A DNA stretch of 64,000 nt from Gloeomargaritales cyanobacterium VI4D9 (GTDB taxonomy: Bacteria; Cyanobacteriota; Cyanobacteriia; Gloeomargaritales; Gloeomargaritaceae). Both the position numbers and the translations under genes were made by a program. The notes beneath the pieces are model-generated. The model was not told where the DNA came from. It worked only from the letters and a program-made list of their open reading frames with translations, and made no database searches. Below, one piece after another: positions 10,363 to 19,491 of the stretch; the first letter of the stretch is position 1; each line of letters opens with the position of its first letter. The stretch spans positions 1,649,157-1,713,156 of the forward strand of contig OV696605.1 of assembly GCA_927797885.1 (NCBI GenBank), read 5' to 3'.

Positions 10363-11931
10363 TCAGGAAGCGGTATAATCTGTACCCAAACGTTCAGCGA
10401 CCAGGCGGGACAGATTTAATAAAACTTTGGCGGCGACCTGGGGGTGATGTTGCATCAACTGCTCCATCGCCCTGCGGCTCAAGATGACGGCTTGGGTGGG
10501 GCTGAGGGCAATCACATCGGCAGTCCGGCGGGCACCGGTGATGAATGCCATTTCCCCGACGATACGCCCAGAACCCAGCAGGGCAATGGTATCCCCCTGG
10601 GGGGTGCGGACTTCCACCAAGCCGGTTTGGATGACGTATAAATCCTGTCCCAGGTCGTGGGCTTGGATCAGGGGTTCCCCCGGTTGGTAGGTGGCGCAGG
10701 TGCCGGTTTGCAGGACAATGGCGGAATCCTCAGCCGATAAGCCTTCTAAAAATACAACCGTGCCGGTAGCCGGTTCCCATTGGGCGCTCAGGCATCCCCA
10801 CAGGGCTTTGAGGAGCCATTCGGCAACCCCGACGGAGGTGAGGGGCTGGGGGGCGGGGGTTTGGGTTTGCAGTTCATTAACTTGGGCTTGGGCTTGCTGG
10901 AGCCGGTCGGCGAGGGTATCGAGCAGTTCCTTTTGCAGGGTGTAGGTGGCTTGCCAACGGAAGTAGTCCTGGCTGGTTTGTTGCCAGATGCGCTGTTGTT
11001 GTGCCAGTTCCTGGGTGAGTTCCTGGGCGGTTTGTTCCTCAAGGGCACAGCGGGCTGACAGGGCTTGCAGGTCGGCTTGTTCCTGTTGTAAATGGTTTTT
11101 CTGCTGTTCGTAAAGGCTTTGGGTGCGTTGCCAGTGGCTCTGAATTTGGCTCTGGAACCAGTCCCAAGCGGGGGGGTGTTGACCGCTTTGACACAGTAAA
11201 CTCAATTCCTGGCAGAGTTGACGCCAGCGGAGTTGGTCGTTTTGGTACACCTGTTGGTGGTGGGCGAGACTGCGGAGATGTTGCTCCGAGGGCTGAACCC
11301 CTTGCTGGTGCAGGGTACGCAGGTGCTCAATCTGGGTTTGCAGTTGGGCGGCTTGTTCCTTGATCTGGTTCAATAACGGTTCCAAAGACTCTGCTGGGGC
11401 AGGAGTTTCCCCAGAGGGAGCAAAAGTTTGGGCAAGAATGTACTGGACAAGGTACTGTTGGGACTGGAGCAGATACTCCTGGTTTTGGATTTGTGCTGAT
11501 AAAAAACGCACCAGGGCACGGCGGCTATTCAATTCCCCCTGAAGCTGGGCGAGGGTGGTTTGATGTTGTTGCCACGCCTGCTGGGTCTGCGCCAACTGTG
11601 CCGTTTGGGTTTGGTAATGGCGGTATCGTTCTTCTAACCAGGTGGCTCGGTCTTGGAGTTGTTGCCGCTGTTGCGCCACTAGAGAAGTCTGCAAATTCAA
11701 CAGGGTTTGCAATTGCGCTAGGGAATGGGTGGCACCGGGAAACCCCACCGGCAGGTATCTGTCCTGCTCCACCCACACCAAACTGCCCGGGGTGATCTCC
11801 GGGGGCAAGGGGTTAGCCGGGAATAGGTGGGGCAAGGCAACCGCTACCCAACCGGTGCTATCCGCCTGGGCAAGGGGCTGGATGACCAACCCGCTCTCAC
11901 CGGCGGCGACCAACCCCAAATACCTGTCCAT
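10363..11931 (-). CDS. Coiled-coil protein with C-terminal cyclic-nucleotide-binding domain
   Basis: The 522-residue protein has a short N-terminal beta-rich part, then a long Gln/Leu-rich coiled coil (about residues 75-360) and a C-terminal cNMP-binding (cap family) domain of about 110 residues. That domain includes the segments LYVIQTGLVEV and GEMAFITGARRTADV, which resembles the phosphate-binding cassette. There is no helix-turn-helix, so it is not a CRP-type regulator. Ligand binding (cAMP, cGMP or none) cannot be decided from sequence. The start is ATG 11931 in a TGATG overlap with the upstream LapA-like gene, rather than the TTG one codon earlier. It is the last gene of the signalling operon. 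Confidence 0.82.
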   Translation of the reverse strand: MDRYLGLVAAGESGLVIQPLAQADSTGWVAVALPHLFPANPLPPEITPGSLVWVEQDRYLPVGFPGATHSLAQLQTLLNLQTSLVAQQRQQLQDRATWLEERYRHYQTQTAQLAQTQQAWQQHQTTLAQLQGELNSRRALVRFLSAQIQNQEYLLQSQQYLVQYILAQTFAPSGETPAPAESLEPLLNQIKEQAAQLQTQIEHLRTLHQQGVQPSEQHLRSLAHHQQVYQNDQLRWRQLCQELSLLCQSGQHPPAWDWFQSQIQSHWQRTQSLYEQQKNHLQQEQADLQALSARCALEEQTAQELTQELAQQQRIWQQTSQDYFRWQATYTLQKELLDTLADRLQQAQAQVNELQTQTPAPQPLTSVGVAEWLLKALWGCLSAQWEPATGTVVFLEGLSAEDSAIVLQTGTCATYQPGEPLIQAHDLGQDLYVIQTGLVEVRTPQGDTIALLGSGRIVGEMAFITGARRTADVIALSPTQAVILSRRAMEQLMQHHPQVAAKVLLNLSRLVAERLGTDYTAS

Positions 11932-12254
11932 CAACGGACGGTTTCCTCCACTGGACTGGGCAGGGAGGGTTGTTGGCGGTATTGTTCAATATCTTTTTCC
12001 AGGGCGGCAATTTTTTGATCCCGCCGCCACAGTTCCCGCCGGGCGATCAACCACCGCTGTAACTGGTTCCAAATCCCAAAGAGCCAGGCTAAGGTTGCCC
12101 CGACCCCCATCGCCAGGATCAATTCCACCGCCAAGGGATAGTTGACCGTGTAGGTACCGACCAGATGCACGGTGGCGGGTTCCATATTCTGCAAACTAAA
12201 TAAAACCAGTGCCAAACAAAAGGCAAAGATCAAAGCGGCGTTAATCTGCACCAT
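11931..12254 (-). CDS. LapA-domain (DUF1049) membrane protein
   Basis: The protein of about 107 residues has two predicted membrane helices (roughly residues 5-23 and 44-62) separated by the NMEPATVHLVGTY loop typical of the lipopolysaccharide-assembly protein A family. A charged coiled-coil tail (residues 70-100) faces the cytoplasm. ATG 12254 is preferred to GTG 12263 because a GAGGTGGGG Shine-Dalgarno sequence lies just before it. Its stop overlaps the next gene's start (TGATG). In cyanobacteria the family is widespread but poorly characterised, and the LPS role known from E. coli should not be transferred automatically. Confidence 0.85.
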   Translation of the reverse strand: MVQINAALIFAFCLALVLFSLQNMEPATVHLVGTYTVNYPLAVELILAMGVGATLAWLFGIWNQLQRWLIARRELWRRDQKIAALEKDIEQYRQQPSLPSPVEETVR

Positions 12255-12316
12255 AAGCCCCACCTCGTAGGTTAACGATTATAGGGTATCAGGGTTCCTG
12301 CCAGCCCCCCCAGTTC

Positions 12317-12880
12317 TCAAACTTCCTTAAAATCTGTCCCCCCCAAAAACCGCCGTGCCAGGAAAAAACTGGCGATGGTTTTGGCATCCACCCCCTCCCC
12401 CCGGTCAATGGCGGCTTGCAATTCCAAGGGAGAGAGCAAAACCACCCGGATGTCCTCATCCGCATCCCGCTGGGGTTGGTGCGCCAAGGGAGCCAAATCC
12501 GTTGCCAAATAGGCGTAGATCACCTCATCGGAATAGCCGGGAGCCAGGAAAAATTCCCCCAGGGAACGCCAGGTATGCGCCCGATAGCCGGTTTCCTCCT
12601 GCAATTCCCGCTGGATGGTGGTCAAGGGGTCTTCCCCCGCCTCCAGGGTACCCGCCGGAAATTCGAGTAACCGCCCCTGGGCGGCGAACCGATACTGATG
12701 CACCAACACCAATTGCCCCTCTGGTGTCACGGGCACGGCGAGGGCACCGCCGGGATGGCGCACACAGTCCCATTCCCCCTCCGCGCCGTTGGGCAGGCGC
12801 AGGCGATTGACCTCATAACGAAATTTGCGCCCCTGCACCCAAAGCCGCTTCTGCAAAAGTTCCGGGGATTCGTTACGCAT
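12317..12880 (-). CDS. Nudix hydrolase, ADP-ribose pyrophosphatase type
   Basis: The 187-residue protein contains a complete Nudix box: G at residue 78, then E, then REL-QEETGY, with the glutamates that bind Mg2+. The sequence and length fit the NudF/ADP-ribose pyrophosphatase group, which hydrolyses ADP-ribose or related sugar nucleotides. Its ATG overlaps the stop of the upstream kinase gene by one base (TGATG), so it is probably translationally coupled. Substrate is inferred from the family only. Its place between a kinase and a LapA protein is unexplained. Confidence 0.9.
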   Translation of the reverse strand: MRNESPELLQKRLWVQGRKFRYEVNRLRLPNGAEGEWDCVRHPGGALAVPVTPEGQLVLVHQYRFAAQGRLLEFPAGTLEAGEDPLTTIQRELQEETGYRAHTWRSLGEFFLAPGYSDEVIYAYLATDLAPLAHQPQRDADEDIRVVLLSPLELQAAIDRGEGVDAKTIASFFLARRFLGGTDFKEV

Positions 12881-14547
12881 CAGGAGGGGAGTCCTTTGGC
12901 TCGGCGTTGGTCAAGCCACTGGCGCACCAGGGGAATCTGGGCAATATCCCGCAGGACATCGGCGACACAGGCATAGCGTTCTTTGCAATGCTGACGTACC
13001 ATTTTATCCAAAACCGCCCCGGTCGCTTCACTGACCGCATTGGTGCCCAGATGGACACGCCAGTCCAGTTCCCCCCGCTCGGGGTGTGGTGCCAAGTGTT
13101 CCGGGGATTGTCCCGTCAGGGCTTGCAGGGCGATCACCCCCACGGCGTAAATATCACTGCTCAATACGGGCTGACCCATAAATTGCTCGATGGGGGCATA
13201 ACCCATGGTTCCCACGGAAACCGTCTGGTTGCGGGTGATGTGTTCCGGGTTGAAACTGGCTTCCAGGCATTTGACAATCCCAAAATCAATCAACACCAGC
13301 TTGCGGTCAGAGGCTCGGCGGATGATATTTTGGGGTTTCACATCCCGGTGGATCACCCGGTTGGCGTGGACAAATTCCAAAACCTTGAGGATGCTAATCA
13401 CCAAATTCAACACCTGGGGTTCGGACAGGGGTTGCCCGGGCTGGAGTTCTTGGGCGAGACTTTCCCCCTCGATGTATTCCTGCACCAAATAAAACTGCTG
13501 TTCCTGTTCAAAATAGGCTAATAAACGGGGAATTTGGTCATGGGTGCCCAATTTTTCCAGGGTTTCCGCTTCCCGATTGAACAGGCGGCGGGCGGTGGCA
13601 AGACCCTCCCCCCGGACGGTGGGGCGCAGTTGTTTGACCACGCATCGGGGTTCCCCCGGTCGGTGGGTGTCCTGGGCGAGGTAGGTCACGCCAAACCCCC
13701 CCTGTCCCAACAGGCGGACGATGCGGTAGCGGTGGGCGAGCAGGTTGGGGTCGCTCCAATCCGCCGGGGTTTGGGCGGCGGCAAGGGTCGCCAGTTGGGC
13801 TTCGATCCGCGCCAGGGCGACGGCAAAATCAATGGGTTTGGTGATGTAGTCATTCGCTCCCAACCGGAACGCCTCCACCATGTCCTCGCTCTGGCTCCGG
13901 GCAGTCGCCATGATCACCGGCAGTTGTGCCTGGGAATAGGTTTGCCGTAACCGCTCCAGAGTCGCCAGCCCCCCCATCCCCGGCATCATCACGTCCAACA
14001 GCACCAAGTCGAATTTGGCTTGGGCAATACATTCCAAAGCCGCTTCCCCGCTCTCGACCGCCTGCACCTGGTAGCCCTGGCGCTGTAACCGGCGGGACAG
14101 CATATCCCGATTATCGGCGTTGTCATCCACCACCAACAGACTGGCTTTGGGGGCGGGGGGGGATTCGGGCAAGGGGGCAGACTCTTTGCCCAGCAGGGCG
14201 TGAATTTTGCCCAAGAGCCGCTCCAATTCCACGGGTTTGGTGTCGTAGTCATCGCAACCGGCGGCTAGGGCTTTTTCCCGGTCGCCCCCCATCGCATGGG
14301 CGGTCAAGGCAATCACCGGGATATGGCGGGTGGCGGGGTTGTCCTTCAAAATTCGGGTCGCCGCCCACCCATCTAACCCCGGCAGGCTCAAATCCATCAG
14401 GATCAGGTGGGGTAAATGCTGTTGCGCCATATCCACCCCCATCTGCCCATCCACCGCCGTGATCACCTGAAACCCCTTGCGTTGCAGACGGCGGGAGAGC
14501 ATATCCCGGTTGAGTTCGTTGTCCTCCACAATCAGCAGGGTGTGCAT
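12880..14547 (-). CDS. REC-REC-Ser/Thr protein kinase fusion
   Basis: The 555-residue protein has two response-regulator receiver domains followed by a Hanks-type kinase. REC1 (1-120) has the phospho-acceptor Asp52 in MDLSLPG and REC2 (135-255) has Asp185 in LLDVMMPG. Both keep the conserved acidic pair and Lys of the TKP motif. The kinase (about 272-545) has the glycine loop GQGGFGVTY, Lys305 in VVKQL, HRDVKPQN with Asp402, and DFG with Asp421, so it should be active. It follows the hybrid histidine kinase gene with no gap to speak of. The arrangement suggests phosphotransfer from that kinase to the REC domains controlling Ser/Thr phosphorylation. That link is inference. Confidence 0.93.
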   Translation of the reverse strand: MHTLLIVEDNELNRDMLSRRLQRKGFQVITAVDGQMGVDMAQQHLPHLILMDLSLPGLDGWAATRILKDNPATRHIPVIALTAHAMGGDREKALAAGCDDYDTKPVELERLLGKIHALLGKESAPLPESPPAPKASLLVVDDNADNRDMLSRRLQRQGYQVQAVESGEAALECIAQAKFDLVLLDVMMPGMGGLATLERLRQTYSQAQLPVIMATARSQSEDMVEAFRLGANDYITKPIDFAVALARIEAQLATLAAAQTPADWSDPNLLAHRYRIVRLLGQGGFGVTYLAQDTHRPGEPRCVVKQLRPTVRGEGLATARRLFNREAETLEKLGTHDQIPRLLAYFEQEQQFYLVQEYIEGESLAQELQPGQPLSEPQVLNLVISILKVLEFVHANRVIHRDVKPQNIIRRASDRKLVLIDFGIVKCLEASFNPEHITRNQTVSVGTMGYAPIEQFMGQPVLSSDIYAVGVIALQALTGQSPEHLAPHPERGELDWRVHLGTNAVSEATGAVLDKMVRQHCKERYACVADVLRDIAQIPLVRQWLDQRRAKGLPS

Positions 14548-14550
14548 CCA

Positions 14551-17373
14551 TCACCCCGCATAGGTGTTTTGTAAAGCCTGGAGCAACAATTCCCGCACCG
14601 AAGCCAACAGCCGCTCCTGGTTCAATTGCCCCTTTTGCCAAATTTGCTGTACCGAGCGTTGCAGGTGTTGCCGTTCCATCGCCGTTAGTTCCTTGGCAGT
14701 GATCACGATCACGGGAATCTTTCGCCATGTTTCATTTTGACGCAATTGTTCCACCACCGCAAACCCATCCACCTCCGGCATCATCAGGTCAAGCAAAATC
14801 ACGTCCGGGGGGTGCTGGGCAATCGCCTCCAAAGCCAACCGCCCATTCGCCGCCGTCTCCACCTGCCAGCCCTGTTTGTGCAATACCCGTTGGAGCATCT
14901 CCCGGGTGTCCGGGTCATCCTCCACCACCAGCACCCTACGCCCCTGGGTCTGGTAGCGTTGCAAAATCCCCACCAACCGCTCCCGGTCAATGGGTTTGGT
15001 GAGATAGTCCGTCGCCCCCAGGGCAAACCCCACCCGCTGGTCGTCCACCATTGAAAGAATGATCACCGGGATGTTACACAATTCTGGATCAGCCTTCAGT
15101 TCCGCCAACACCGACCAACCACTCACATCCGGCATCATCACATCCAGGGTAATGGCCTGGGGTTGGATTTGTCGGGCTAAACTCAACACCTGTGCCCCCT
15201 CCGTCGTCGCCACCACTTCAAACCCTTCCTTGGTCAAAAACCGTCGGAGCAAATCCCCCACCTGCGGGTCATCATCCACCACCAGCACCCGCCGATTCCC
15301 CGTTCCCGTCGGTAAAATTTCCCCCAGAGGTGCGCTTTGGTTACAAATCGGCAACCGCACCGTAAACACCGTCCCAACCCCCGGCGTACTCTCGACCGTA
15401 ATTTCCCCCCCCATCAACCGGCAAAATTGCTGACTAATCGCCAACCCCAACCCCGTCCCCCCGTACTTACGAGTCGTGGAACTATCCGCCTGGGTAAAGG
15501 CTTGGAAGAGTTTGCCCACCTGCTCGGGGGTCATGCCAATCCCCGTATCCCGCACCCGCAGTACCAGCCAGTCCTGCTCCTCCTCCCTGTGCCGCTCCCC
15601 CGTCAACGTCACCGTCCCCCGCTCCGTAAATTTAGCCGCATTGCTGAGCAAATTCAGTAAAACCTGGCGCAATTTGGTCATATCTGCGTGAATCGTCCCC
15701 AAATCCCCTGCCAATTCCAGCCGCAATTCATTTTGGTTTTTTTGTAATAAGGGCGTGGCTGTGGTCACTACCTCCTGCACCAAGTCCCTCACCGCAAAGG
15801 TTTCCAGGTACAAATCCATCCGCCCCGCTTCGATTTTAGAAATATCCAAAATGTCATTGATTAGCGCCAACAAATGCTTGCCCGCCCCTCGAATTTTCTC
15901 CAAATCCGGGATCATTTCCTCTTGGTTGGTATCTTCGGCGGTTTCTTGCAAAATTTCGCTATAGCCAATAATCGCATTCAACGGGGTACGCAGTTCGTGG
16001 CTCATATTCGCCAAAAACTGACTCTTGGCTTGATTCGCCTGCTCCGCCGCCACCCGTGCCCGTTGTTGTTCCTCATGGTGGCGACGCTCCGTAATATCCC
16101 GCAGGTTCACAATCACCCCCTGCACCACCCCATCCGCCAACAAATTATTAAAAATCCCCTCCACATAGCGATAGCATTGGCTTTGATCCCGATGGGGTAT
16201 GATAAATTCCAGGGGCTTACTCACCCCCGGCTGGCGGGAAATCTGGGCAAATTGCGCCCGCACCTGCGTTTGATCCGGCGAAGTCACCAACGACCACAGG
16301 GGTTGTCCCAGCAGTTGGGCTGGCTCGTAACCCAAAAGATGCCACACGGAAGGACTGCTGTAGCGAATTGTTCCCTCCCTATCCAGGATCAGCACCATAT
16401 CGGAAGCGTGTTCCAACAACGCCCGAAAGTACTGCTCCCGTGTCCGCACCTCCGCCTGCGCCTGATGTAACCCCTCGTCCCTGTTCACCAATTCCTGAAT
16501 CATCTGCTCGAAGCTCTGCGCCAACTCCCCCGGCTCCCGCCCCTGTCGGGCTAACCGATGCAACTCCCCCTGCACTGCCGCTGCTTGGTCAGGATTGAAC
16601 GCTTGCCCCAAGCGGCGCACCACCCGCACCAACCGGGTAATCGGGCGAATCACCGTATTTTTCAACAACCAATTCAGCACCAGCAACGTCACAGCGAACA
16701 CCCCCACCAGGGTCACCAGTACCGATGCCAACAACCCCCGGCTCCGGTCAAACACCTGTTGCGCCGGTAGGTAAATTATCTGCGCCGCCACCACCTCCCC
16801 CAACTGCCAACCAAAGCCCCCCTCCCGCCCATAGGTGAGAATTTGGCTTTTGGGGGCATTTTCCGGCACCGAATGACAGCGCAGACAGGACTCCTTCGTC
16901 ACCCGCAGGGGTTGGGCAGTGTAAAACACCTGACCCGTGGGCAAAAATCCCGAAAGTTCTTTTAATTCTGGGTTCGTGCGAAATTGCTTCACCAAACCCG
17001 TTTCAAATTCATTCGCCTGGTCTTTGGGATTGGTGGGATTGGGAGCCGCCTCTTTGTAATTAAAATCCTGATAGGGAGCCTGCTGTTGAAAGTTCTTAAA
17101 AACAGTGGTCGCACTATAGGAAGGCACCGTCTCCGGGATAAATTGGGTAGCCTTTTCTAACTGGTCTTTTAATAGGGGGTTAATCTGTTCACTGGTGTAG
17201 GTGCGTACCCCGTTCATCATGGCGATCAGGGCTTGGGCTTGGCTGGTGATTTCCTGCTCTGCCCGTTCCTGCATCTGTATGGACAATCCCACCCCAGCAA
17301 TCACAATCCCCGTCACAAACACGAGGGTTAAAGTAGTACTAAACAGGCCGTTAAGTTTAACAGATGACCACAT
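14551..17373 (-). CDS. Hybrid sensor histidine kinase with Tll0287-like haem domain, PAS and two REC domains
   Basis: The 940-residue protein starts with a membrane helix (9-30) and a DUF3365/Tll0287-like sensor (about 35-210) carrying CLRCH at 163-167, a c-type haem motif. A second helix (about 213-238) and a HAMP-like stretch follow. Then come a coiled coil, a PAS domain (about 310-430), HisKA with SHELRTPLN (His459), HATPase_c with N, G1 and G2 boxes, and two REC domains with LDVMMPD and LLDLMMPE. The sensor lies outside the cytoplasmic membrane, where haem could bind. This suggests redox or gas sensing. It heads a minus-strand operon of five genes. A promoter must lie in the repeat-rich DNA above 17373. 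Confidence 0.93.
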   Translation of the reverse strand: MWSSVKLNGLFSTTLTLVFVTGIVIAGVGLSIQMQERAEQEITSQAQALIAMMNGVRTYTSEQINPLLKDQLEKATQFIPETVPSYSATTVFKNFQQQAPYQDFNYKEAAPNPTNPKDQANEFETGLVKQFRTNPELKELSGFLPTGQVFYTAQPLRVTKESCLRCHSVPENAPKSQILTYGREGGFGWQLGEVVAAQIIYLPAQQVFDRSRGLLASVLVTLVGVFAVTLLVLNWLLKNTVIRPITRLVRVVRRLGQAFNPDQAAAVQGELHRLARQGREPGELAQSFEQMIQELVNRDEGLHQAQAEVRTREQYFRALLEHASDMVLILDREGTIRYSSPSVWHLLGYEPAQLLGQPLWSLVTSPDQTQVRAQFAQISRQPGVSKPLEFIIPHRDQSQCYRYVEGIFNNLLADGVVQGVIVNLRDITERRHHEEQQRARVAAEQANQAKSQFLANMSHELRTPLNAIIGYSEILQETAEDTNQEEMIPDLEKIRGAGKHLLALINDILDISKIEAGRMDLYLETFAVRDLVQEVVTTATPLLQKNQNELRLELAGDLGTIHADMTKLRQVLLNLLSNAAKFTERGTVTLTGERHREEEQDWLVLRVRDTGIGMTPEQVGKLFQAFTQADSSTTRKYGGTGLGLAISQQFCRLMGGEITVESTPGVGTVFTVRLPICNQSAPLGEILPTGTGNRRVLVVDDDPQVGDLLRRFLTKEGFEVVATTEGAQVLSLARQIQPQAITLDVMMPDVSGWSVLAELKADPELCNIPVIILSMVDDQRVGFALGATDYLTKPIDRERLVGILQRYQTQGRRVLVVEDDPDTREMLQRVLHKQGWQVETAANGRLALEAIAQHPPDVILLDLMMPEVDGFAVVEQLRQNETWRKIPVIVITAKELTAMERQHLQRSVQQIWQKGQLNQERLLASVRELLLQALQNTYAG

Positions 17374-17454
17374 GATCTAAGATTGCTAGTAACTCCTACC
17401 ACTATAATCGGTACAGTCGGAATGCTGAAACTTTATTTTTAGAATTTTATTGTT

Positions 17455-17572
17455 TACAGTCTTTTGAGTGGTTGCGGGATACAGTTGAACCCCACTCGCC
17501 GTAGGTCAATCATGATTAAGCCTTGAGGATAATCGAGACCTTTTGTATCCTTTAATTGATAAATAGACTGTA
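17455..17572 (-). repeat. R3a repeat
   Basis: The element starts TACAGTCTTTTGAGTGG and ends AATAGACTGTA. It is closely similar to 25678-25794 in the same orientation and to 34499-34583 (partial) and 63511-63627 in the opposite one. Confidence 0.85.
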
Positions 17573-17889
17573 CTTTAGAGAGCGTTGCTGAATCTGTGTA
17601 TAATTACTGAAAATGGTCGGCTTATTTCATACATATTTGATAGTTCAAGGGATGCTCTTAACCTGACATTGCCCCCAACCCTATCGGCGTAATCATTTAT
17701 GGCAATTCTAACTGAATATGGTTATGCCACGCTCTCCCTAGGAAAGGGTCGCCGGGGCACCGCCCCCATTCCTAGTTCTTCAAAATGGTTCTTCAGAATC
17801 TGAGTTCGTCAATGGAATTGCCGTATTCGGAATCATGATGCTATATGTAATTCATAAATTAAATTAAGGGCACCTCTATTAATAGCTCT

Positions 17890-17998
17890 CCTGGATTTGT
17901 GGTTGGAATTGTGTAGAACGATACGCTTTTTTCTCCCTAGGGGGGCTGAAACCCTTGTCAGGCTTAAGCATAAGCTCTGCTTATCACCAAATACTCAG
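17890..17998 (+). repeat. R4 repeat, copy B, beside broken R2 ends
   Basis: This is nearly identical to 9931-10038. On its left is an R2 terminus (GGGCACCTCTATTAAT) and on its right another R2 start-like sequence (GCACCCTATTAATTCACAGC), so R4 probably inserted in or next to an R2 copy. Confidence 0.8.
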
Positions 17999-18082
17999 TA
18001 GCACCCTATTAATTCACAGCTATTGTAAATGACCCCTGCGTTATTGATAATTGCCAACGTAAGAATGGGATTTTCAGCCCTG

Positions 18083-18184
18083 CTATAGCAATCCTAAATA
18101 AAAATGGAACATGGGTCGCAGGGGCACCGCCCCCGTCCCTGGTTCTGGGAAATTTGTGTTCGTTAATCAAATAGGATTGCTATA
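18083..18184 (-). repeat. R1 repeat, reversed
   Basis: A complete R1 copy in inverse orientation to the one at 365. It cuts off the R2 fragment on its left. Confidence 0.88.
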
Positions 18185-18275
18185 TTACCCTACACTGAGG
18201 TAAACCGCTTTGCTTAGGTACTTAACCTTTGTTTAACCGCTCTTTAATTTCTGTTGGAGAACACAGTAGCTTATA

Positions 18276-18420
18276 CTATAGCAATCCTAAATGAGAATGG
18301 AACAGGGGTCGCAGGGGCAACGCCCCCGTCCCTGGTTCTGGAAGATTTGTGTTCGTTAATCAAATAGGATTGCTATAGTTCTGAAAAATTTTTTTTGAAA
18401 ATCAAGTAGGATTGCTATAT
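18276..18420 (-). repeat. R1 repeat plus solo R1 end
   Basis: A complete R1 copy at 18276-18378 is followed by an isolated R1 terminus (AAGTAGGATTGCTATA, 18402-18419). The pair sits about 55 bp before the slipin gene, so it may overlap that promoter. Confidence 0.85.
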
Positions 18421-18475
18421 CAACAAACATAATCAGATAAGCACCTTTTTATCGGTTAACTATCAGGAGGTAGTT

Positions 18476-19486
18476 GTGACGAATAGCGATGGGCAGATGA
18501 TTACCCAACAGCGGGAAGGGGCACGGTTGTATGCCAGTCCCGATGTGCAACACGTCTCCCTAGGAGGCCCAATTCGGGCGGTATTGTACTGGCTGGTAGC
18601 ATTGCCTATTGTACTTTTAGCCTATGGCTCGCCTTCCCTAGACATCGGTAAAAAATTGCAAGAGCGTCTGCCTTTGTGGGTGGGGGCAGGGGTGGTTTTG
18701 GCACTCTGGAGTCAAGTGGTTAAGGGGGTGCGGGTGGCGGCTGAGTGGGAAAAAGGGGTGATTTTGACCCTGGGCAAATTCTCAGAAATCCGGGGTTCTG
18801 GCGTTTTTTATGTAATGCCAGTGATAGAAAGTGTGCAATTTGTGGATACCCGGGTGCAGGTGTTGAATATTCCCCGCCAACGGGCGATTACCAAAGATAA
18901 CGTGCCGGTGGTGATTGATGGTGCCCTATTTTTGAGTGTGAGAAATCCCGGTCATGCGATTACCAAGGTACAAAATTACCGTTTTGCGACCTCCCAATAT
19001 GCCCAATCGGCTCTGCGGGATGTGGTGGGTTCTTCTTCCTTAGATGACCTGCTTGCGGAGCGGGAAAAAATTCAGGAACAGGTGGCGGCTATCGTCGGGG
19101 AAAAAGTGCGGGATTGGGGTTTGAAAGTGGAGGCGATTCAGTTGCAGGATTTTGATTTGCCGGAGGATTTGCAAAAGGTCATGTCCCGGCAAGCCTCGGC
19201 GGAACGGGAAAAACGGGCGACCATTACCAAAGCGGAAGGGGATCGCCTAGCGGCACTGAACCTGGCGGAAGCGGCGAAATTGATGCAGGCGAACCCGATT
19301 GCCCTGGAACTGCGGACGTTGCAAACGATTGATGGTCTGGCGGCGAGTCCCTCCAACACGGTGGTGCTGTTCCCGATGGAGTTGGGGCACATGGTGCAGG
19401 GATTGGCAAAAGTGGCATCACCCCCGCCCACGGATGGGAAAACGGCGGCACCGCCTCCCCCTAATCCTGGCATTCTGAAAAGTTAA
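18476..19486 (+). CDS. Slipin / stomatin-like SPFH-domain membrane protein
   Basis: The 336-residue protein has one hydrophobic N-terminal region (about residues 34-54 and 68-84, likely a hairpin) followed by an SPFH/Band 7 domain (about 82-280). The latter contains EWEKGVILTLGKFSEIRG and a coiled tail rich in Ala and Glu (QASAEREKRATITKAEGD) typical of slipins. Such proteins oligomerise on membranes and organise membrane domains or proteases. The start is GTG, strongly supported by AGGAGG eight bases upstream. A short Pro-rich C-terminus follows. No NfeD partner, which often accompanies slipins, is adjacent. Confidence 0.93.
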   Translation: MTNSDGQMITQQREGARLYASPDVQHVSLGGPIRAVLYWLVALPIVLLAYGSPSLDIGKKLQERLPLWVGAGVVLALWSQVVKGVRVAAEWEKGVILTLGKFSEIRGSGVFYVMPVIESVQFVDTRVQVLNIPRQRAITKDNVPVVIDGALFLSVRNPGHAITKVQNYRFATSQYAQSALRDVVGSSSLDDLLAEREKIQEQVAAIVGEKVRDWGLKVEAIQLQDFDLPEDLQKVMSRQASAEREKRATITKAEGDRLAALNLAEAAKLMQANPIALELRTLQTIDGLAASPSNTVVLFPMELGHMVQGLAKVASPPPTDGKTAAPPPPNPGILKS

Positions 19487-19491
19487 AAAAG

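Larger units (their letters stand above)
17374..18475. other. 1.1-kb gene-free repeat nest
   Basis: The region lies between divergent genes and contains, in order: R3a (17455-17572); an R1-like degenerate element with GGCAATTC/GAATTGCC ends (17697-17825); one end of R2 (17868-17889); R4 copy B (17890-17998); part of R2 reversed (about 18001-18083); R1 (18083-18184); R1 (18276-18378); and a solo R1 end (18397-18420). Several of these abut or interrupt one another. No reading frame of note is present. Confidence 0.8.

Noticed and set aside
13534-13950. Long open frames opposite the kinase genes (12300-17000, plus strand)
   Set aside because: They are antisense to proteins with complete kinase and receiver motifs; open antisense frames are expected in GC-rich codon use.
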